Part shown: one piece after another, positions 33,435 to 44,761 of the stretch
Layout: every line of letters starts with the position of its first letter
Position numbering within the stretch: position 1 is the stretch's first letter
Assembly: GCF_013426205.1 (NCBI RefSeq)
Contig: NC_089425.1
Coordinates: 1,612,001 to 1,676,000, forward strand
Length of the DNA: 64,000 nt
DNA from: Metarhizium brunneum
Lineage: Eukaryota > Ascomycota > Sordariomycetes > Hypocreales > Clavicipitaceae
Direction of reading: 5' to 3'
Notes under the pieces: generated by a model
Seen by the model: the letters and a program-made list of their open reading frames with translations, nothing else
Told to the model about the DNA's origin: nothing
Database searches by the model: none
Position numbers and translations under genes: made by a program

Positions 33435-35405
33435 TCAACCCCTGAATTCTTCGGCCTTGCTTTCCTCCCACTTGCCGGGGATGAGAGCCAGCGGCACGAT
33501 ACCGGAAACGTGCATCTCAGGGCCGAAGATCTTGGCGTTGAGGCCCAGCTCCTGAGTGGCGGCCTTCATATTCTTGAGACCTTCCTGGTAGTTGGGTCCG
33601 GCACGACGGACCCAGATCTGGACGTCGTGCTCGTTCAGCTGGGTAGCGTAGTCACGCAGAGCCCGGATGACACCTTTGAAGGTGCTGGCAACGTTGGTAA
33701 AGTTGGCAATGCCACCTCCAATGAAGAGGACTTTGCCCTTGTCGGACATGGGAGCGCGGAGCATCAGGTCCAGGACTGTGCGGGCATAGTGGTAAGTCTG
33801 AGACTCAGTGGGAGCACCAGAGTATTCACCATAGTTGGCCAGCTCGTCAGCGAAGCCAGCAGAGGCGATGGCATCGGCGTAGACGACAGAGGCACCACCA
33901 CCAGCAACCAGGGTCCAGATACGGCCGCTGGGGTTGAGGACAGTAAGCTTGAGAGAGGCACCCGTCTTGGCGTCCATCTCAGCAATATAAGCCTCCTCCT
34001 TGGTCAGCTCACGACCGAACGGAGCAGGGAACTCGATGGGAGGACCAGCATCAATGTTGACCTTTTCGCCGTTGGCGGGAGCAACGTTGGTAAGACCAAG
34101 GGCAGCAGGAGAGCGAGCAATAGCCCACTTGACACCACACTCAAAGTCGGCAGTCTGGTCCAACTTGGCAGCCAAATCGAGGAAGTGGACAACAGCAGAA
34201 GTCTTGTCCTCGTTGGGAATCACAACCAAGGGGTTGATTTCGAGGTATGTGAACTGGCAGTCAACGTACACAGCGTACAGTCGGCTGATAAAATCAACAA
34301 GGACATTGTGGACGCCTTTAGGAACCTGCTCGAGGAGGGCTTTGGCAATTTCCTCATTTGAAGGGAACTCTGCAAGATCGACCGGAATCAACAGGCTCTT
34401 GGCTTTTTCATCGACGTTGCCAACATCAACACCACCCTCGTGGGTGAAGAGAATCCAGTCACCCTAGAGAGGCAATCAAAAAGTTAGCATCTAACATGCC
34501 TAAAACGGAAATAGGAAAGAAATAGTCCAATAGAGATATGTGCTCAAGCTAGGAACGCTGTAGAGTCCATTGTGGGCATTGAGGACCGCAGGGGTTAGGA
34601 TTTGTAAAGGTAACCGTGGACCCTCTCTGTCGTGACATCCGTTCGCCCGTCCGCCCTGGAGATGGGTAGTGAGCGACCGGTGTAGGCCGCCGCCAGAACC
34701 CACTACCCCCTTCTATATAAGATGGGCAGCTGCCGCTCTTTGACCAGCACACAATATTCAACCAAAAAAAACACCATTTTAAAATCCGGGTTTGCTGATT
34801 GCGACAAAAATGGGCAAATGCGTGCCAAATATTCTTGCTGGAGGGGTGGGATGCCCTCGAATCCACGACAGTGCCAGCGTCCCATGAGCCACAACCACTC
34901 GGAAGCCTAGGCCTAATTTGGATTCTTTGGCAGAATGGACAGGAAAAGAAAAGAGTTCACTTACACGACGCTCGGAGTTGATGTTGATGTAGTACTCGGT
35001 ATCCTGAGGGTGAGGAACGAAGGGCTCGACCAGGAATTGTCTCAAGACACCAGTGGTGTGCTCGACCTTCTGCTCCTTTCCAGCTCGCTCAGCGATCCAG
35101 GCCTTCGCTTCGGGCCAAGTCTTGTTCAGAGCCAGAAGACCACTCTTGCCTCGGCGCTTGATAAGTTGATCGGGCTTCGCGACGAACCTGGCACCGTCGT
35201 GGAGCAGCCAAGGATATGTGGCCTCAGCCTGCTCCAGGACATCCTCAACGCCGGCATCCTCAGGGAAGTGCAGAGAGGCCAGTTTGGGAGGAGGGTTGTG
35301 CTTGGTTGGCCTGGGAAGAGGGGTGGGCTTGATGACGGAAGCCCGAGTGAGGTGGTAGTTGAGGATGGCCTTGCCGTCGGCCTCGAGAATTGCCTTGGCG
35401 GACAT
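33435..35405 (-). CDS. acl2: ATP-citrate lyase subunit 2 (N-terminal part of the enzyme)
   Basis: Model: complement(join(33435..34463, 34965..35405)), 489 aa. With Acl1 it cleaves citrate with ATP and CoA into acetyl-CoA and oxaloacetate in the cytosol, feeding lipid, sterol and histone-acetylation pathways. The ATP-grasp domain covers roughly residues 1-240 ([28 protein letters not shown]). The C-terminal citrate-binding Rossmann part includes [13 protein letters not shown] and [16 protein letters not shown]. The single intron is 501 bases, phase 0 (GTAAGT...CTAG), unusually long for this window. Separate subunits encoded by two genes are typical of ascomycetes (one fused protein in animals). 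The partner gene acl1 is divergent, 3.3 kb away. Confidence 0.96.
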
Positions 35406-38400
35406 GGTGAGCTGCGGCGAAGACGAATTGGTGTGGAATAGGAGATGTTCGGGGTGTCTCTGTCCTAGAGCGCTCGATCTGAAATATCCTTCTGCGAAAG
35501 CCGTTAGCAAGTGATTTGTTTCTGGCTTCGGGAGACACTGGCGAAAAGGTACGAGTTGCGCAGCGCAGAAGTGAATGGCGTTGAGGGGAACCCTTTGCTC
35601 AACACCTCGCACAGATCCGACGAAGGTGGGTTGGGCTGCACATACCAATGCAGAGGCAAGCTCAAGCTGGACGTTGGGAGCGAAGCGGGAGAAAGTTCGC
35701 AGTTGCAATTGCAGACTGGGCTGGTTGCAAAAGAAAAGAGATCTTGACAAGAACCCCAGGGAACAGGTCCGATTATCTGGAGCGAAGATGAAAATGGCGG
35801 AGAGGGTGTGACAGTCAAGGTCGAGGCCGAAGTCAGCTTTCAAAATTTTGGGCTCAGTGTTGGAAAGCTCCAGCCAGGATGCGGGCGGCGGCGGTGGTAG
35901 ACGGAGCGTCTGCAAGTGCTGGAGTGCTCAATCGAGAGGGGCAACGGGAAGGAAGGCAAGTGCCTCTTCGTGCCTGCCGCAGGCCCCGCAATACATCAAG
36001 CTCAAGTCTGGGCCACTCACTGCTGGAGGACTCCCATCACGGCCATTCCCAGGTGCCTCCACCGGCGACATCACACATACGGAGTACATGGAACCACACC
36101 ACTGCGTGGTGCCACTGTCCGTCCAGGCCCTACCTGGCGACTACGGATTACGGTGAACACAGTGCCCGGAGCACCATTTTCCTGAACACTGAAGTGCGGT
36201 GAAGGATCACACTGCTTCATTGCTTTTGAGACGACGACCAAGCCCTGGCAGCAATGGCGGTGGGCTATTTTGGCGGGCATACTGACGGTGGCCCCAAGGT
36301 GATTTGATACGAAGTACCGTTGGCCACCGCGACGAAAAAAAAAAACATTGGGGTGACGCAGCCATCCCCAGCAGCTTCTGAGCCTTAGCTTGAGTACGGA
36401 GTACGAGAAGCGATGAATGTGAGACCACCGACACACACTGACCGCGAGTACCGGTACATTCAATTCGGGCATGCCCCAGCGGTTGAGAGGTGCCAAGTGG
36501 GGGCCACTCGGGGCATCTGGCACTATTCAGCGCAGTTGAGGCGGCCCACAAGAGTTCGCACGTCACCCAAATCCTGTCAGGACCCTGGCGGCTGGCTTCA
36601 CCTCTTTCTGTTATTCCGATGTCGACTGGCTTCGAAATTAGATGGGAGAGGCAAATGCTGCAAGCCATCAAGCCAGGAGTGACGGCTGCGGAAGACTTGG
36701 GCAAACCCAGAAGCTGTCGACTCAAAAGCAACGGGGCAACTCCGACGTTGCAGCGCGGTCAACAGACCAAGAAGTCTTGTGGTGCCCGGATTCTGAGCGC
36801 CATCTCCCGTGTCACCTCGCAGCTCGCAACTCGCAGCACGGACGCCTTCTTCTGCCGTGTTGAATTACAGACCCAAGACTGGGAACATCAAGCGGTCGTC
36901 GACGGAACAACTAAACAACAGGGTGGGGGCCAGCATTTGGACAAACTCCGTACCCTGCCGAAATGGAACGCATGCCGCATGCCGCAGGAGACGACATTCA
37001 CCCCTCCAACCCTCGTGCACTGCCATCATCCCTAAGCGACGATTCTCGCAGGAATCGTCATAACTATACCGCCAGCCTACGTTAATTACGCATGACTTCC
37101 GGTCTGGCACTCTATATAACTTACTCATTTGGTAGTGAACTTGCAGCAGCAAGTGGCTGGCAGCAGCGTCTGAAAACGTCTGGCTGAAAGCCCCGAATAA
37201 GCGGGATAAGCATACATGTACCGTTTGACATGTAAGCAGCGAGCTATGTCTGGCTGCTAGTTATGGCTTGGGATTCAGGTTCGGGGTCCGAAACGCGGCT
37301 TGGTGGGTGTGACTCGTGAGTGGAAGCGAGCTTAGGCATTATTACCAAACACTAGGGACAGGGCAGGTAATTGGTTCAGGACAGCAAACCGCAGCGGTGG
37401 ACGATTGATGTTTCGCTTTTTCTAACGAAGTTCTCAAGTCTGGTGCTCGAGTGTCGGGCAGCGCGTTGAAATTCCCCGAAAACGGCGGCTGCGGCCTTGA
37501 ATTTGGCAAAGGTACCGGTACTCGGGGCTACGCTTTTTCTGGGGCTCGCTGGTAGCTGCGGCGGGACAAGGGTCCGCCACTTTCACTTTCCCAGCCTCAA
37601 TAGTCACACCAAGACGATTCAACAGATTAGCAAGAGTCGACCAGAAGCCAAACAACCAGGCGCAAAAGGGGGACAACAAAATAATAACGCCGCCCCAACT
37701 CATTTTCTGGGCCCATCCTCATCCCACCAGACTCTATTCGCTGACGCCCCCGACACTCGCGCCGATACTTTGACGCACCGCTCCGCTTTCGAAGTTGTAC
37801 CTGTCTGGGAGAGCTTGGAGCTTGGGAAGCCCGGGCTTGACGTTCATAGTTGCTGCGCAAGATTCGACCGTACGTCGACGTCTGGAGCTGTTCAGAAAAG
37901 AGGCGCTCACTTATTCTCCTGCTTACACTTCCCGTACTCGCTTCAAAATCTCCACGCATTACAAGGCAATAAGGGTTGCAAACTGCGCCCGGGGAAAATA
38001 GTTACTACGTCAATCGGTAAGTTTGTTTCACTTCTTTTTTTTAACGTGCTTTCAAGGTTCCCTCCAAGTCGCGTCGCCGTGACGGACAAGTGCCTCCTCC
38101 GTTGGACGGTGGGGGACGCCTAGCACTCTGGAGCTGTTGTGTCCCCTGGCTTCTGCAGAGTCTGGTCGAATCTGCTGCCCCACAACATATTCTAGTTGGC
38201 CCGGCCTGCTTGAGTAACCCGCAGACGATTGACTTCAGAGCATGGAAGCAACAGCGTCAGCCAACGGCGGTGCAGCCGGTGCTGAGGAGCCTGGCAGCTT
38301 TAGAAGGCCACATGCAGACTGCTCTAGTCTTTGCCCGCCCAGGCAATCGTTTCACTATTCAGCATCCAGAAAGCTCCTCGCCTTGCGCTCTCGCTCTCCT

Positions 38401-38681
38401 CTCCTGAGATCCCACCTTCTTCCTCCTCCATCCCCCCATTGACTTTACCGTCTTGGACTTTCTCGCCGCTTTCTCCCTCTCTTCATCTCACCATCGCCCT
38501 TTTGCAATTGCAAAATCTTCCAGGGGGTTCGCACAGCCGCGCCTCAATAAAGCTATACTCGTTGCTGACCAGAACTCACCAGTGGCCCGCACCTGAAAAT
38601 CGCCGACTTCTCCCCGCCGTCACCACTTTCTCGTCCTCCACCATCCCACGTTCCTGACACGGACGACATTCACGTCCAGCC
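35406..38681. other. Divergent promoter region acl2 / acl1
   Basis: This is 3.3 kb between the two lyase genes. It contains TACGGAGTA at 36078 and 36395 and a near copy at about 36944. On the acl1 side there is a pyrimidine-rich leader (about 38400-38670) and a possible leader intron (separate entry). The 208-codon open frame at 37497-38123 lies in this probable leader or promoter and is not accepted as a gene. Confidence 0.6.
38017..38238 (+). other. Possible 5'-leader intron of acl1
   Basis: A strong donor (CG|GTAAGTTT at 38017) and a pyrimidine-rich acceptor (TTGACTTCAG ending 38238) bracket 222 bases upstream of the acl1 start. Leader introns are common in highly expressed fungal metabolic genes. 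No transcript evidence is available here. Confidence 0.3.
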
Positions 38682-40776
38682 ATGGCTCAAGCGACGAATA
38701 ATGGCGCAAATGGCTCCAAGGGCCTGCTCTCTGCCAATGACCATATTCAGCGTTTCGCTGCTCCCAGCCGACCTCTGAGCCCTCTTCCTGAGCACGCTCT
38801 CTTCAACGACAAGACCCGATGCTTTGTCTATGGTCTCCAGCCCCGTGCCGTCCAGGGCATGCTGGACTTTGACTTCATCTGCAAGCGCAAGACCCCTTCG
38901 GTTGCTGGTATTATCTATACTTTTGGCGGTCAGTTTGTTAGCAAGATGTACTGGGGCACCAGCGAGACCTTGCTACCCGTCTACCAGCAGCCTGACAAGG
39001 CCATGGCCAAGCACCCCGACGTTGACGTCGTCGTCAATTTTGCTTCTTCCCGAAGCGTCTACAGCTCTACCATGGAGCTCATGCAGTACCCCCAGATCAA
39101 GACCATTGCCATCATTGCTGAGGGTGTTCCAGAGCGAGTAAGTTTCTGTGCCTGATGGGGTATTGACTGTCTTCTCTCAAACCGTTGAAGCCATTACCTC
39201 GCCAAAATCCCAATTCACGTCATCTATTTTGCTGACAATGTGATAGCGAGCTCGTGAGATTGCCCATGCTGCCAAGAAGAAGGGTGTCACTATTATTGGC
39301 CCTGCCACTGTTGGTGGTATCAAGCCTGGTAGTTTCAAGATTGGAAACACTGGCGGTATGATGGATAATATTGTGGCCTCCAAGCTCTACCGCAAGGGCT
39401 CCGTCGGTTATGTCTCCAAGTCTGGTGGCATGTCCAACGAACTCAACAACATTATTGCCCAGAACACCGATGGTGTTTACGAGGGTATTGCCATTGGTGG
39501 TGACAGGTACCCGGGAACCACCTTCATCGACCACATGCTCCGATATCAGGCCGACCCCGACTGCAAGATTCTGGTCTTGCTCGGTGAAGTAGGTGGTGTT
39601 GAAGAGTACAAGGTCATAGAGGCCGTCGAGCAGGGCATCATCACCAAACCCATTGTCGCTTGGGCCATTGGTACTTGTGCCAGCATGTTCAAGACCGAGG
39701 TCCAGTTCGGTCATGCTGGCTCTTTCGCCAACTCTCAGCGTGAGACTGCCGCCACCAAAAACAAGACTATGCGCGAGGCTGGTTTCCACGTCCCGAACAC
39801 TTTCGAGGAGATGCCTGCTGTCCTCAAGCAAGTCTACGACAAGCTTGTCAAGCAGGGTACAATTGTACCCCAGGCCGAACCCGTTGTTCCTAAGATTCCC
39901 ATCGACTACTCCTGGGCCCAGGAGCTGGGTCTCATTCGAAAACCGGCTGCCTTCATCTCCACCATTTCCGATGATCGAGGCCAAGAGCTCCTCTACGCCG
40001 GTATGCCTATCTCTGACGTCTTCAAGGAGGATATCGGCATCGGTGGTGTCATGTCTCTGCTATGGTTCCGTCGCCGTCTCCCTGACTACGCCTCCAAGTT
40101 CCTGGAGATGGTTCTCATGCTTACTGCTGACCACGGTCCTGCCGTGTCTGGTGCCATGAACACCATTATTACTACTCGCGCCGGCAAGGACCTGATCAGC
40201 GCTCTTGTTTCTGGTCTGTTGACCATAGGCTCCCGATTCGGTGGCGCCTTGGATAGTGCTGCTGAAGAATTCACCCGTGCCTTTGACAAGGGTCTGAGCC
40301 CCAGAGAGTTTGTTGACAGCATGCGCAAGGCCAACAAGCTCATCCCCGGTATTGGCCACAGAGTCAAGTCCCGCAACAACCCTGATTTGCGTGTCGAGCT
40401 GGTCAAGGAGTATGTTTTATCCAAGTTCCCCAACCACAAACTGCTTGACTATGCTCTTGCTGTTGAGACTGTCACCACTTCCAAGAAGGACAATCTGATT
40501 CTCAACGTCGACGGCTGCATTGCTGTCTGCTTTGTTGATCTACTCCGCAACTGTGGTGCTTTCTCCACCGAGGAGGCCGAAGACTATCTCGGAATGGGTG
40601 TTCTCAACGGTCTCTTCGTCCTTGGCCGAAGCATTGGTCTTATTGCCCACTACCTCGACCAGAAGAGACTGCGCACTGGTCTGTACCGCCACCCCTGGGA
40701 TGACATTACGTACTTGCTGCCCAACCTCCGCGAAGGCCGGCCTGGCGCCGAAGGCAGAGTGGAGGTTCAGATGTAA
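38682..40776 (+). CDS. acl1: ATP-citrate lyase subunit 1 (catalytic C-terminal part)
   Basis: Model: join(38682..39137, 39247..40776), 661 aa. The intron is 109 bases, phase 0. The succinyl-CoA-synthetase-like half begins at about residue 45 ([20 protein letters not shown]). It contains [11 protein letters not shown] and the phosphohistidine loop [13 protein letters not shown] with His308. The citrate-synthase-like C-terminal part includes [53 protein letters not shown] and [10 protein letters not shown]. It tetramerises with Acl2 in the cytosol. Codon use is strongly C-ending, as expected for high expression. The divergent arrangement with acl2 suggests co-regulation. Confidence 0.97.
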
Positions 40777-41621
40777 GGTGCTGAAGATGTGCTGAAAAGG
40801 AAATATGCAATGAGCGCGGGGTCTCTTTTTAAACGTGCATTTGATTGGGTGTGATGGGATATATAGTGATTACGGGTGTAATAACTCGATAAATGTGGGC
40901 TAGGAAGCAGCACATAACTAGCTAGTTTCCGCGTAATAAACTATAGACATGATGAAAGTTGGTTTGTTTTCTACCGTACTCACGACTTGTAATTTCTGTG
41001 TATTGTGATTCTGTTAGCTGCGAAGTGCATCGATTGGAACTATCCTGGCCGCCTAACATGATACTCGAAAGCTCCATCTATTAACCATAAAATTGTTAAA
41101 GTTACCTAGGTCTTTCGATCTGGTAGCGTGGCAGATTCGCCGAAAATTACATCTGTTACTCCGTCACAGCTCCGATGGATCAATGTAACCGGTGGTATGA
41201 TGCGCGCACCCCCACACTGCACGATACAGGGTATCTAGCAGTGGACACTCCACGTGACATTGAATCTGTCCGTCCTTGGTCCCATCCGTAACAATTGCCC
41301 CCAACCAAGTCTTGGACGACATTCAAACCCGCGACGCAGGCAGCCAATGCGGTAACTGTACGTTATCAACCACCTCACCAAAAGCTGTCGTTTACAAATT
41401 CTAACCTGCAGAAGTCGCGAATCGTCCCAACTTCCCCCCACTGGTTGTCGAGCCGCGAGCGCAATTCTTTTTTGCCCTTTCCCACGCGAGGGACCAACAG
41501 CAAGCACCTACGCCAGCAGAGCGGCGAGGTAATTCCCAGAAAACAAAAAGGGAGGAGAAGGGGGGAAAAGAAACGAGACGAGACGCTGGACAAGAGGGGA
41601 GAAGAAGAAGAAGAAAAGACA
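40777..41621. other. Intergenic acl1 3' flank / MRPL33 promoter
   Basis: About 850 bases with a purine-rich stretch just before 41622 (the probable uL30m leader). No gene is supported. Confidence 0.6.
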
Positions 41622-41885
41622 ATGTCCTTCTTCAGAATCACCCTCCACCGCTCGGCAATCGGGCTGCCCGAGCGGACGAGGGGCGTCCTCGCGGCGCTGG
41701 GGCTGCGCAAGCGCATGCAGACCGTCTTCCACCCCGTGGAGCCGCAGTTTGCAGGCATGATCTTCAAGGTCAAGGAGCTGGTGAAGGTGGAGGAGGTGCG
41801 GGAGAAGCTGACCGCCGGGGAGGTGAGGAGGGCGAGGACGCCCGACGCCGGCTTCTACGTCGAGCGGGCGGTGAGGAGGATGTGA
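41622..41885 (+). CDS. MRPL33: Mitochondrial large-subunit ribosomal protein uL30m
   Basis: A single-exon 87-aa frame; the start is placed at the ATG after the purine-rich leader. It contains the L30 core [44 protein letters not shown] (conserved SxIGxP...LGLRKxxxxV pattern) and KELVKVEEV. Length equals yeast Mrpl33 (86 aa). Bacterial-type L30 proteins bind 23S rRNA. It converges with EAF3, with 217 bases between the stop codons. Confidence 0.93.
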   Translation: MSFFRITLHRSAIGLPERTRGVLAALGLRKRMQTVFHPVEPQFAGMIFKVKELVKVEEVREKLTAGEVRRARTPDAGFYVERAVRRM

Positions 41886-42102
41886 TTTTCGCGCGAGGAA
41901 GAAGAAAAAGAAAGAAAAAAGAAAAGAACTTGTTGCATATATGGCCCGTCGGGAAACAAAATCACTGTATCATATTGTACGACTAAAAAAGCAGCATTGA
42001 TTTCGCTACCCTTACCCCCCCCGGGCTTCCTGGACCTGAGATGTAGTATACATGGAGTTGATGACAAAAATGGAACAATTTTGGGTTGTGCGCTTTGAAA
42101 CA

Positions 42103-44761
42103 TTAAAAGCTTCTCGCCTTGTCTACGTACTCCTGCGACGGGGTCTCGTACTCATTCACAAAGTATGTCTCGCAGTGCCGGCCTAGCCAAACTGTAAATT
42201 TGCCGATTTCCTCTCTCAGGCGGGAAACGGACTGTTGGTCCATGTTTGTTTGGGCTAGAAGCTCGGGCAGGGAAACTTGAATATGAAATTGTTAGCATTA
42301 GAGTAGAGAGAGAGAGAGAGAAAAAAAAAGGGGGGGGGATTTTTGTGGCGAAGCGTACCAAGTAGGCGGGATAAGTGCTCGGCGCCGTAGACATCGCAGA
42401 CACTTTTGTACTTGGTGGATTCTACATTGTCCCATAGTTTACGAAGGTCCATGTACTGGTGGCGCTCAAAGCTTGGAGGGGTTAGTTTTAAATTGGTCAA
42501 GAGATAGAGTTGGTTTATGAATGAGGCGGGAATTAGGGGGTGGCAGGGGACATGGGCGGAGAGTGATGGTTACAAGGCAAATATCAGGGTGGATGTATCA
42601 AGATGAATGTCATGAAGAGATTGGTTGATTGATGGACCATACCGATACAATAGGATTCTGCTGAGTGCCTTTTCGAAGTACTCCCGGAACCCAGCAACAA
42701 CTTCAACCAAAATATCCATGCTGGCAGATCCCTCTTCCCGATGGGGCCGCTCAAATGAGAGGTAGTCCTCGAGGATTCGGGTGACGGGCTTCGGGTGCGG
42801 GAGAGGCACAAGCTGGTTGTTTTTTGTAATGTTCTCCCAGTCGTCGACGAGCATGGCCTGGATGTGATCGGGCACGGGGAGATTGATCATGGGTTTGCTG
42901 TGAAAGGCGTCCTCCTATTGGCATTGGTTAGTCGCGTGGCGGTAAAATGCCAAACCGGCAGTACCGAATAAAGACATGTGCAATTTGCAAAGCAGTTTGC
43001 AGGACAGGCACCACTTGGACGCCGTGGTTCAAGCACCCGATGAAGTGGGTTGAGGCGCGGATGGAAGGGAACACACCGCCGGACGAGTGGACCGCCGACT
43101 CATGATTGCGGCTCAAACTCTTAGAGCGCCTGCCTCTTGTGTCAAAACTTTTTGGTCAAGTGTTGGGCTCCTAACCCCTACGCTCCCTGCTTGGGCGACG
43201 GCGTGTGTGGCTTTGGGAGCCGCCTTTGTGTGTCTAGGGAGCCTTTTGGGGGAGTCTGCGGGAGGGGAGGGGGGCACTTCGTAGCGATTGTCAAACAGGA
43301 TCCTTCCTTGGGCGCTCAGATAGCGATGATTGACCTGGGGGAATTGCAAAAGATGATCGGGGGCCATGCGGAGACGCTTGATTTTGCTGGCAATGTTGCT
43401 CCGTCTGCTGCCCGGAGGTGTTGCAGGCGGACCCGGGCGAGGCGCTGGCGCGATAGTCGCGGCGTCTGCGTGCCCTGCGTGTCCTGCGTGCTCTGCGTCG
43501 TCTTCTGCGTGTGGGCACCCACGCACGTTGGACAGGGGGAATGTCTGGCGTGCATGTTCCCTCGGTGGGCGAGCAGTACTTGGTAGCTTCTTTGCCCTGG
43601 CGCTTTTGCAGCCCTTGCCCTTGCCATCGTCTTTGGAGACCTTCTTGGAGACCTTGGAGACCTTCTTGGAGACCTTTGAGACCTTGGTGATCTTGTTGAC
43701 CTTGGGGACTTTGGCTGTATTGGAAGCCTTGGTGGTGTTGACGCCTCGCCCAACCTTGGGGCGCTTGGGGGCCTGGGAGACGACGCAGCGGGGCATTTTG
43801 ATGCCACTGAATCGGCTGAAGACGAAATGTCTTTTCTTGGGACAGAAGTAGATGGGTGCAAAAGGGTGAGTAAAATAAAAATGCTGCGCAGGTCGCCGTG
43901 TCCAGCCCAGGCACAAACTCGTCGATATATATATATATATATGTATGTATATACCACGGCGTTTATACTTTGGCCGAGTATAGACATCAAAGAACCACTA
44001 GCCAGAGAGTTCAAGCCGGCGGCCGACGATAGACTGCAAAAGGGACTAGAATGAGGATTTAGGTTGAAGCAAGCACAGGTTTGGTCGCACCACAAGGGCC
44101 GTCCAGGCTGTTGCAACCAGAAAACGCCCAAGCATGAGTCTGAGGCGCTGACATGGTATCCTCTAGACAAGAGAAGACGCTCTCATACATAAAAGCCCAA
44201 AGAAACACGGCAAAGCGAGGCAAATGCGGCTCAAGATGTTTGCTTCGCCCTGCCCGTCGTAGACATGGCCAGCACTCGCGGCACACCACGGCTGCGCCGT
44301 GCACACGCCAGACCAAAACGCAAAATAACCACGAGCTTGCACGAAAAAAAAAAAAAGTCTCTCACCTGCTCTAGTTCCCAGTCTTTGCCTCTCCTCCCCC
44401 CTCTCCCCCCTTGAGGAGCGCCTGAGCCCCGTTCCTCACTGCCTCTGGCCGAGTCGCCGCCCTTGAGGTTCTTCTTGGGTTGCTTGGAGTTTTTCTGCAT
44501 GCTGCTCTTGACCTGGGCGTGAAGCTGGGCCGCCAGCTCCTTGTGCTCGTCGTCAAAGGGCCGGATTCTGTCTGCGAGAACCCAGTCGTCCCAGGTGTTC
44601 TTCCAGCCCTTGTAGTGCACTTTGTAGCGGAAGCCGTCGCCGGGCTTCTCGCCAGGCTGTACATCCATGACCTTGGCCTCGTAGAGCATGTCCATGTGGA
44701 AGCAGAGAACCTTTTCATCCTTGTTGAACTGGGGCGTCTGTTGTTGACGCGCGGGAGCCAT
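42103..44761 (-). CDS. EAF3: Chromodomain MRG protein Eaf3/MRG15
   Basis: Model: complement(join(42103..42275, 42359..42471, 42643..42914, 44366..44761)), 317 aa. It is a subunit of the NuA4 acetyltransferase and Rpd3S deacetylase complexes that reads H3K36 methylation. The N-terminal chromo barrel (residues about 10-75) shows KVLCFHMDMLYEAKVMDV and KVHYKGWKNTWDDWV. A basic linker ends in KDWELEQ. The MRG domain begins EDAFHSKPMINLPVPDHI and includes LVDDWENIT, FERHQYMDLRKLWDN, YGAEHLSRLLVSLPELL and VWLGRHCETYF. The first intron is 1,451 bases (44365-42915, GTGAGA...CTAAC...ATAG), phase 0, and splices KDWELEQ directly to EDAFHSKP, the expected linker-to-MRG join. It contains another ORF on the same strand. 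Confidence 0.94.
42305..42340. repeat. GA run followed by poly-A and poly-G
   Basis: About eight GA units, nine A and nine G follow each other within the third EAF3 intron. It is simple sequence and may be prone to length variation. Confidence 0.8.
43113..43796 (-). CDS. Lysine-rich ORF nested in the EAF3 intron, unknown
   Basis: A 227-aa single-exon frame lies wholly inside the first EAF3 intron on the same strand. The start (MPRCVVSQAPKRPK) has a good context (ATCAAAATG, A at -3) and a leader-like upstream sequence. Residues about 20-70 are Lys/Val/Ser-rich, with KVSK and KKVSK repeats like a histone H1 tail. A HAGHAGHADA repeat follows, then an Arg/Pro-rich remainder. The Lys-rich part uses C- or G-ending codons almost throughout (AAG, GTC, TCC), like real fungal genes. 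Against it: two other long frames overlap it on the same strand, and the domain is unknown. I do not recognise a family; a DNA- or RNA-binding role is only a guess from composition. Confidence 0.45.
   Translation of the reverse strand: MPRCVVSQAPKRPKVGRGVNTTKASNTAKVPKVNKITKVSKVSKKVSKVSKKVSKDDGKGKGCKSARAKKLPSTARPPREHARQTFPLSNVRGCPHAEDDAEHAGHAGHADAATIAPAPRPGPPATPPGSRRSNIASKIKRLRMAPDHLLQFPQVNHRYLSAQGRILFDNRYEVPPSPPADSPKRLPRHTKAAPKATHAVAQAGSVGVRSPTLDQKVLTQEAGALRV
43631..43692 (-). repeat. Short direct repeats encoding KVSK units
   Basis: GGAGACCTTCTT-like units (plus strand) recur in 9- to 21-base periods and encode the KVSKVSKKVSK tract of the nested ORF. Such arrays change length easily. Confidence 0.7.
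43925..43942. repeat. TA dinucleotide run
   Basis: About nine TA units, then TG/TA steps, lie inside the EAF3 intron just upstream of the nested ORF. Confidence 0.8.

Noticed and set aside
33510..34361. 283-codon open frame antisense to acl2
   Set aside because: It lies exactly opposite a highly conserved, codon-biased exon. Long antisense frames are an expected by-product of C/G-ending codons, and the product shows no domain.
34464..34964. Second acl2 coding exon inside the 501-base intron
   Set aside because: The flanking exons join in phase to give the conserved [18 protein letters not shown] sequence without any insert, so no extra exon is needed.
37497..38123. 208-codon frame in the acl promoter region
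   Set aside because: No domain, no clear start context, and position in the probable leader or promoter of acl1. The frame ends just past a strong splice donor of a likely leader intron.
39220..39984. 254-codon frame antisense to acl1
   Set aside because: Same reason: mirror of a strongly biased coding exon, with no conserved features of its own.
43291..44170. Two further long minus-strand frames (43291-43914 and 43316-44170) in the EAF3 intron
   Set aside because: They overlap the better-supported 43113-43796 frame in other phases. Their products are Arg/Pro/Ser low-complexity, as expected from shifted reading of GC-rich repeats.
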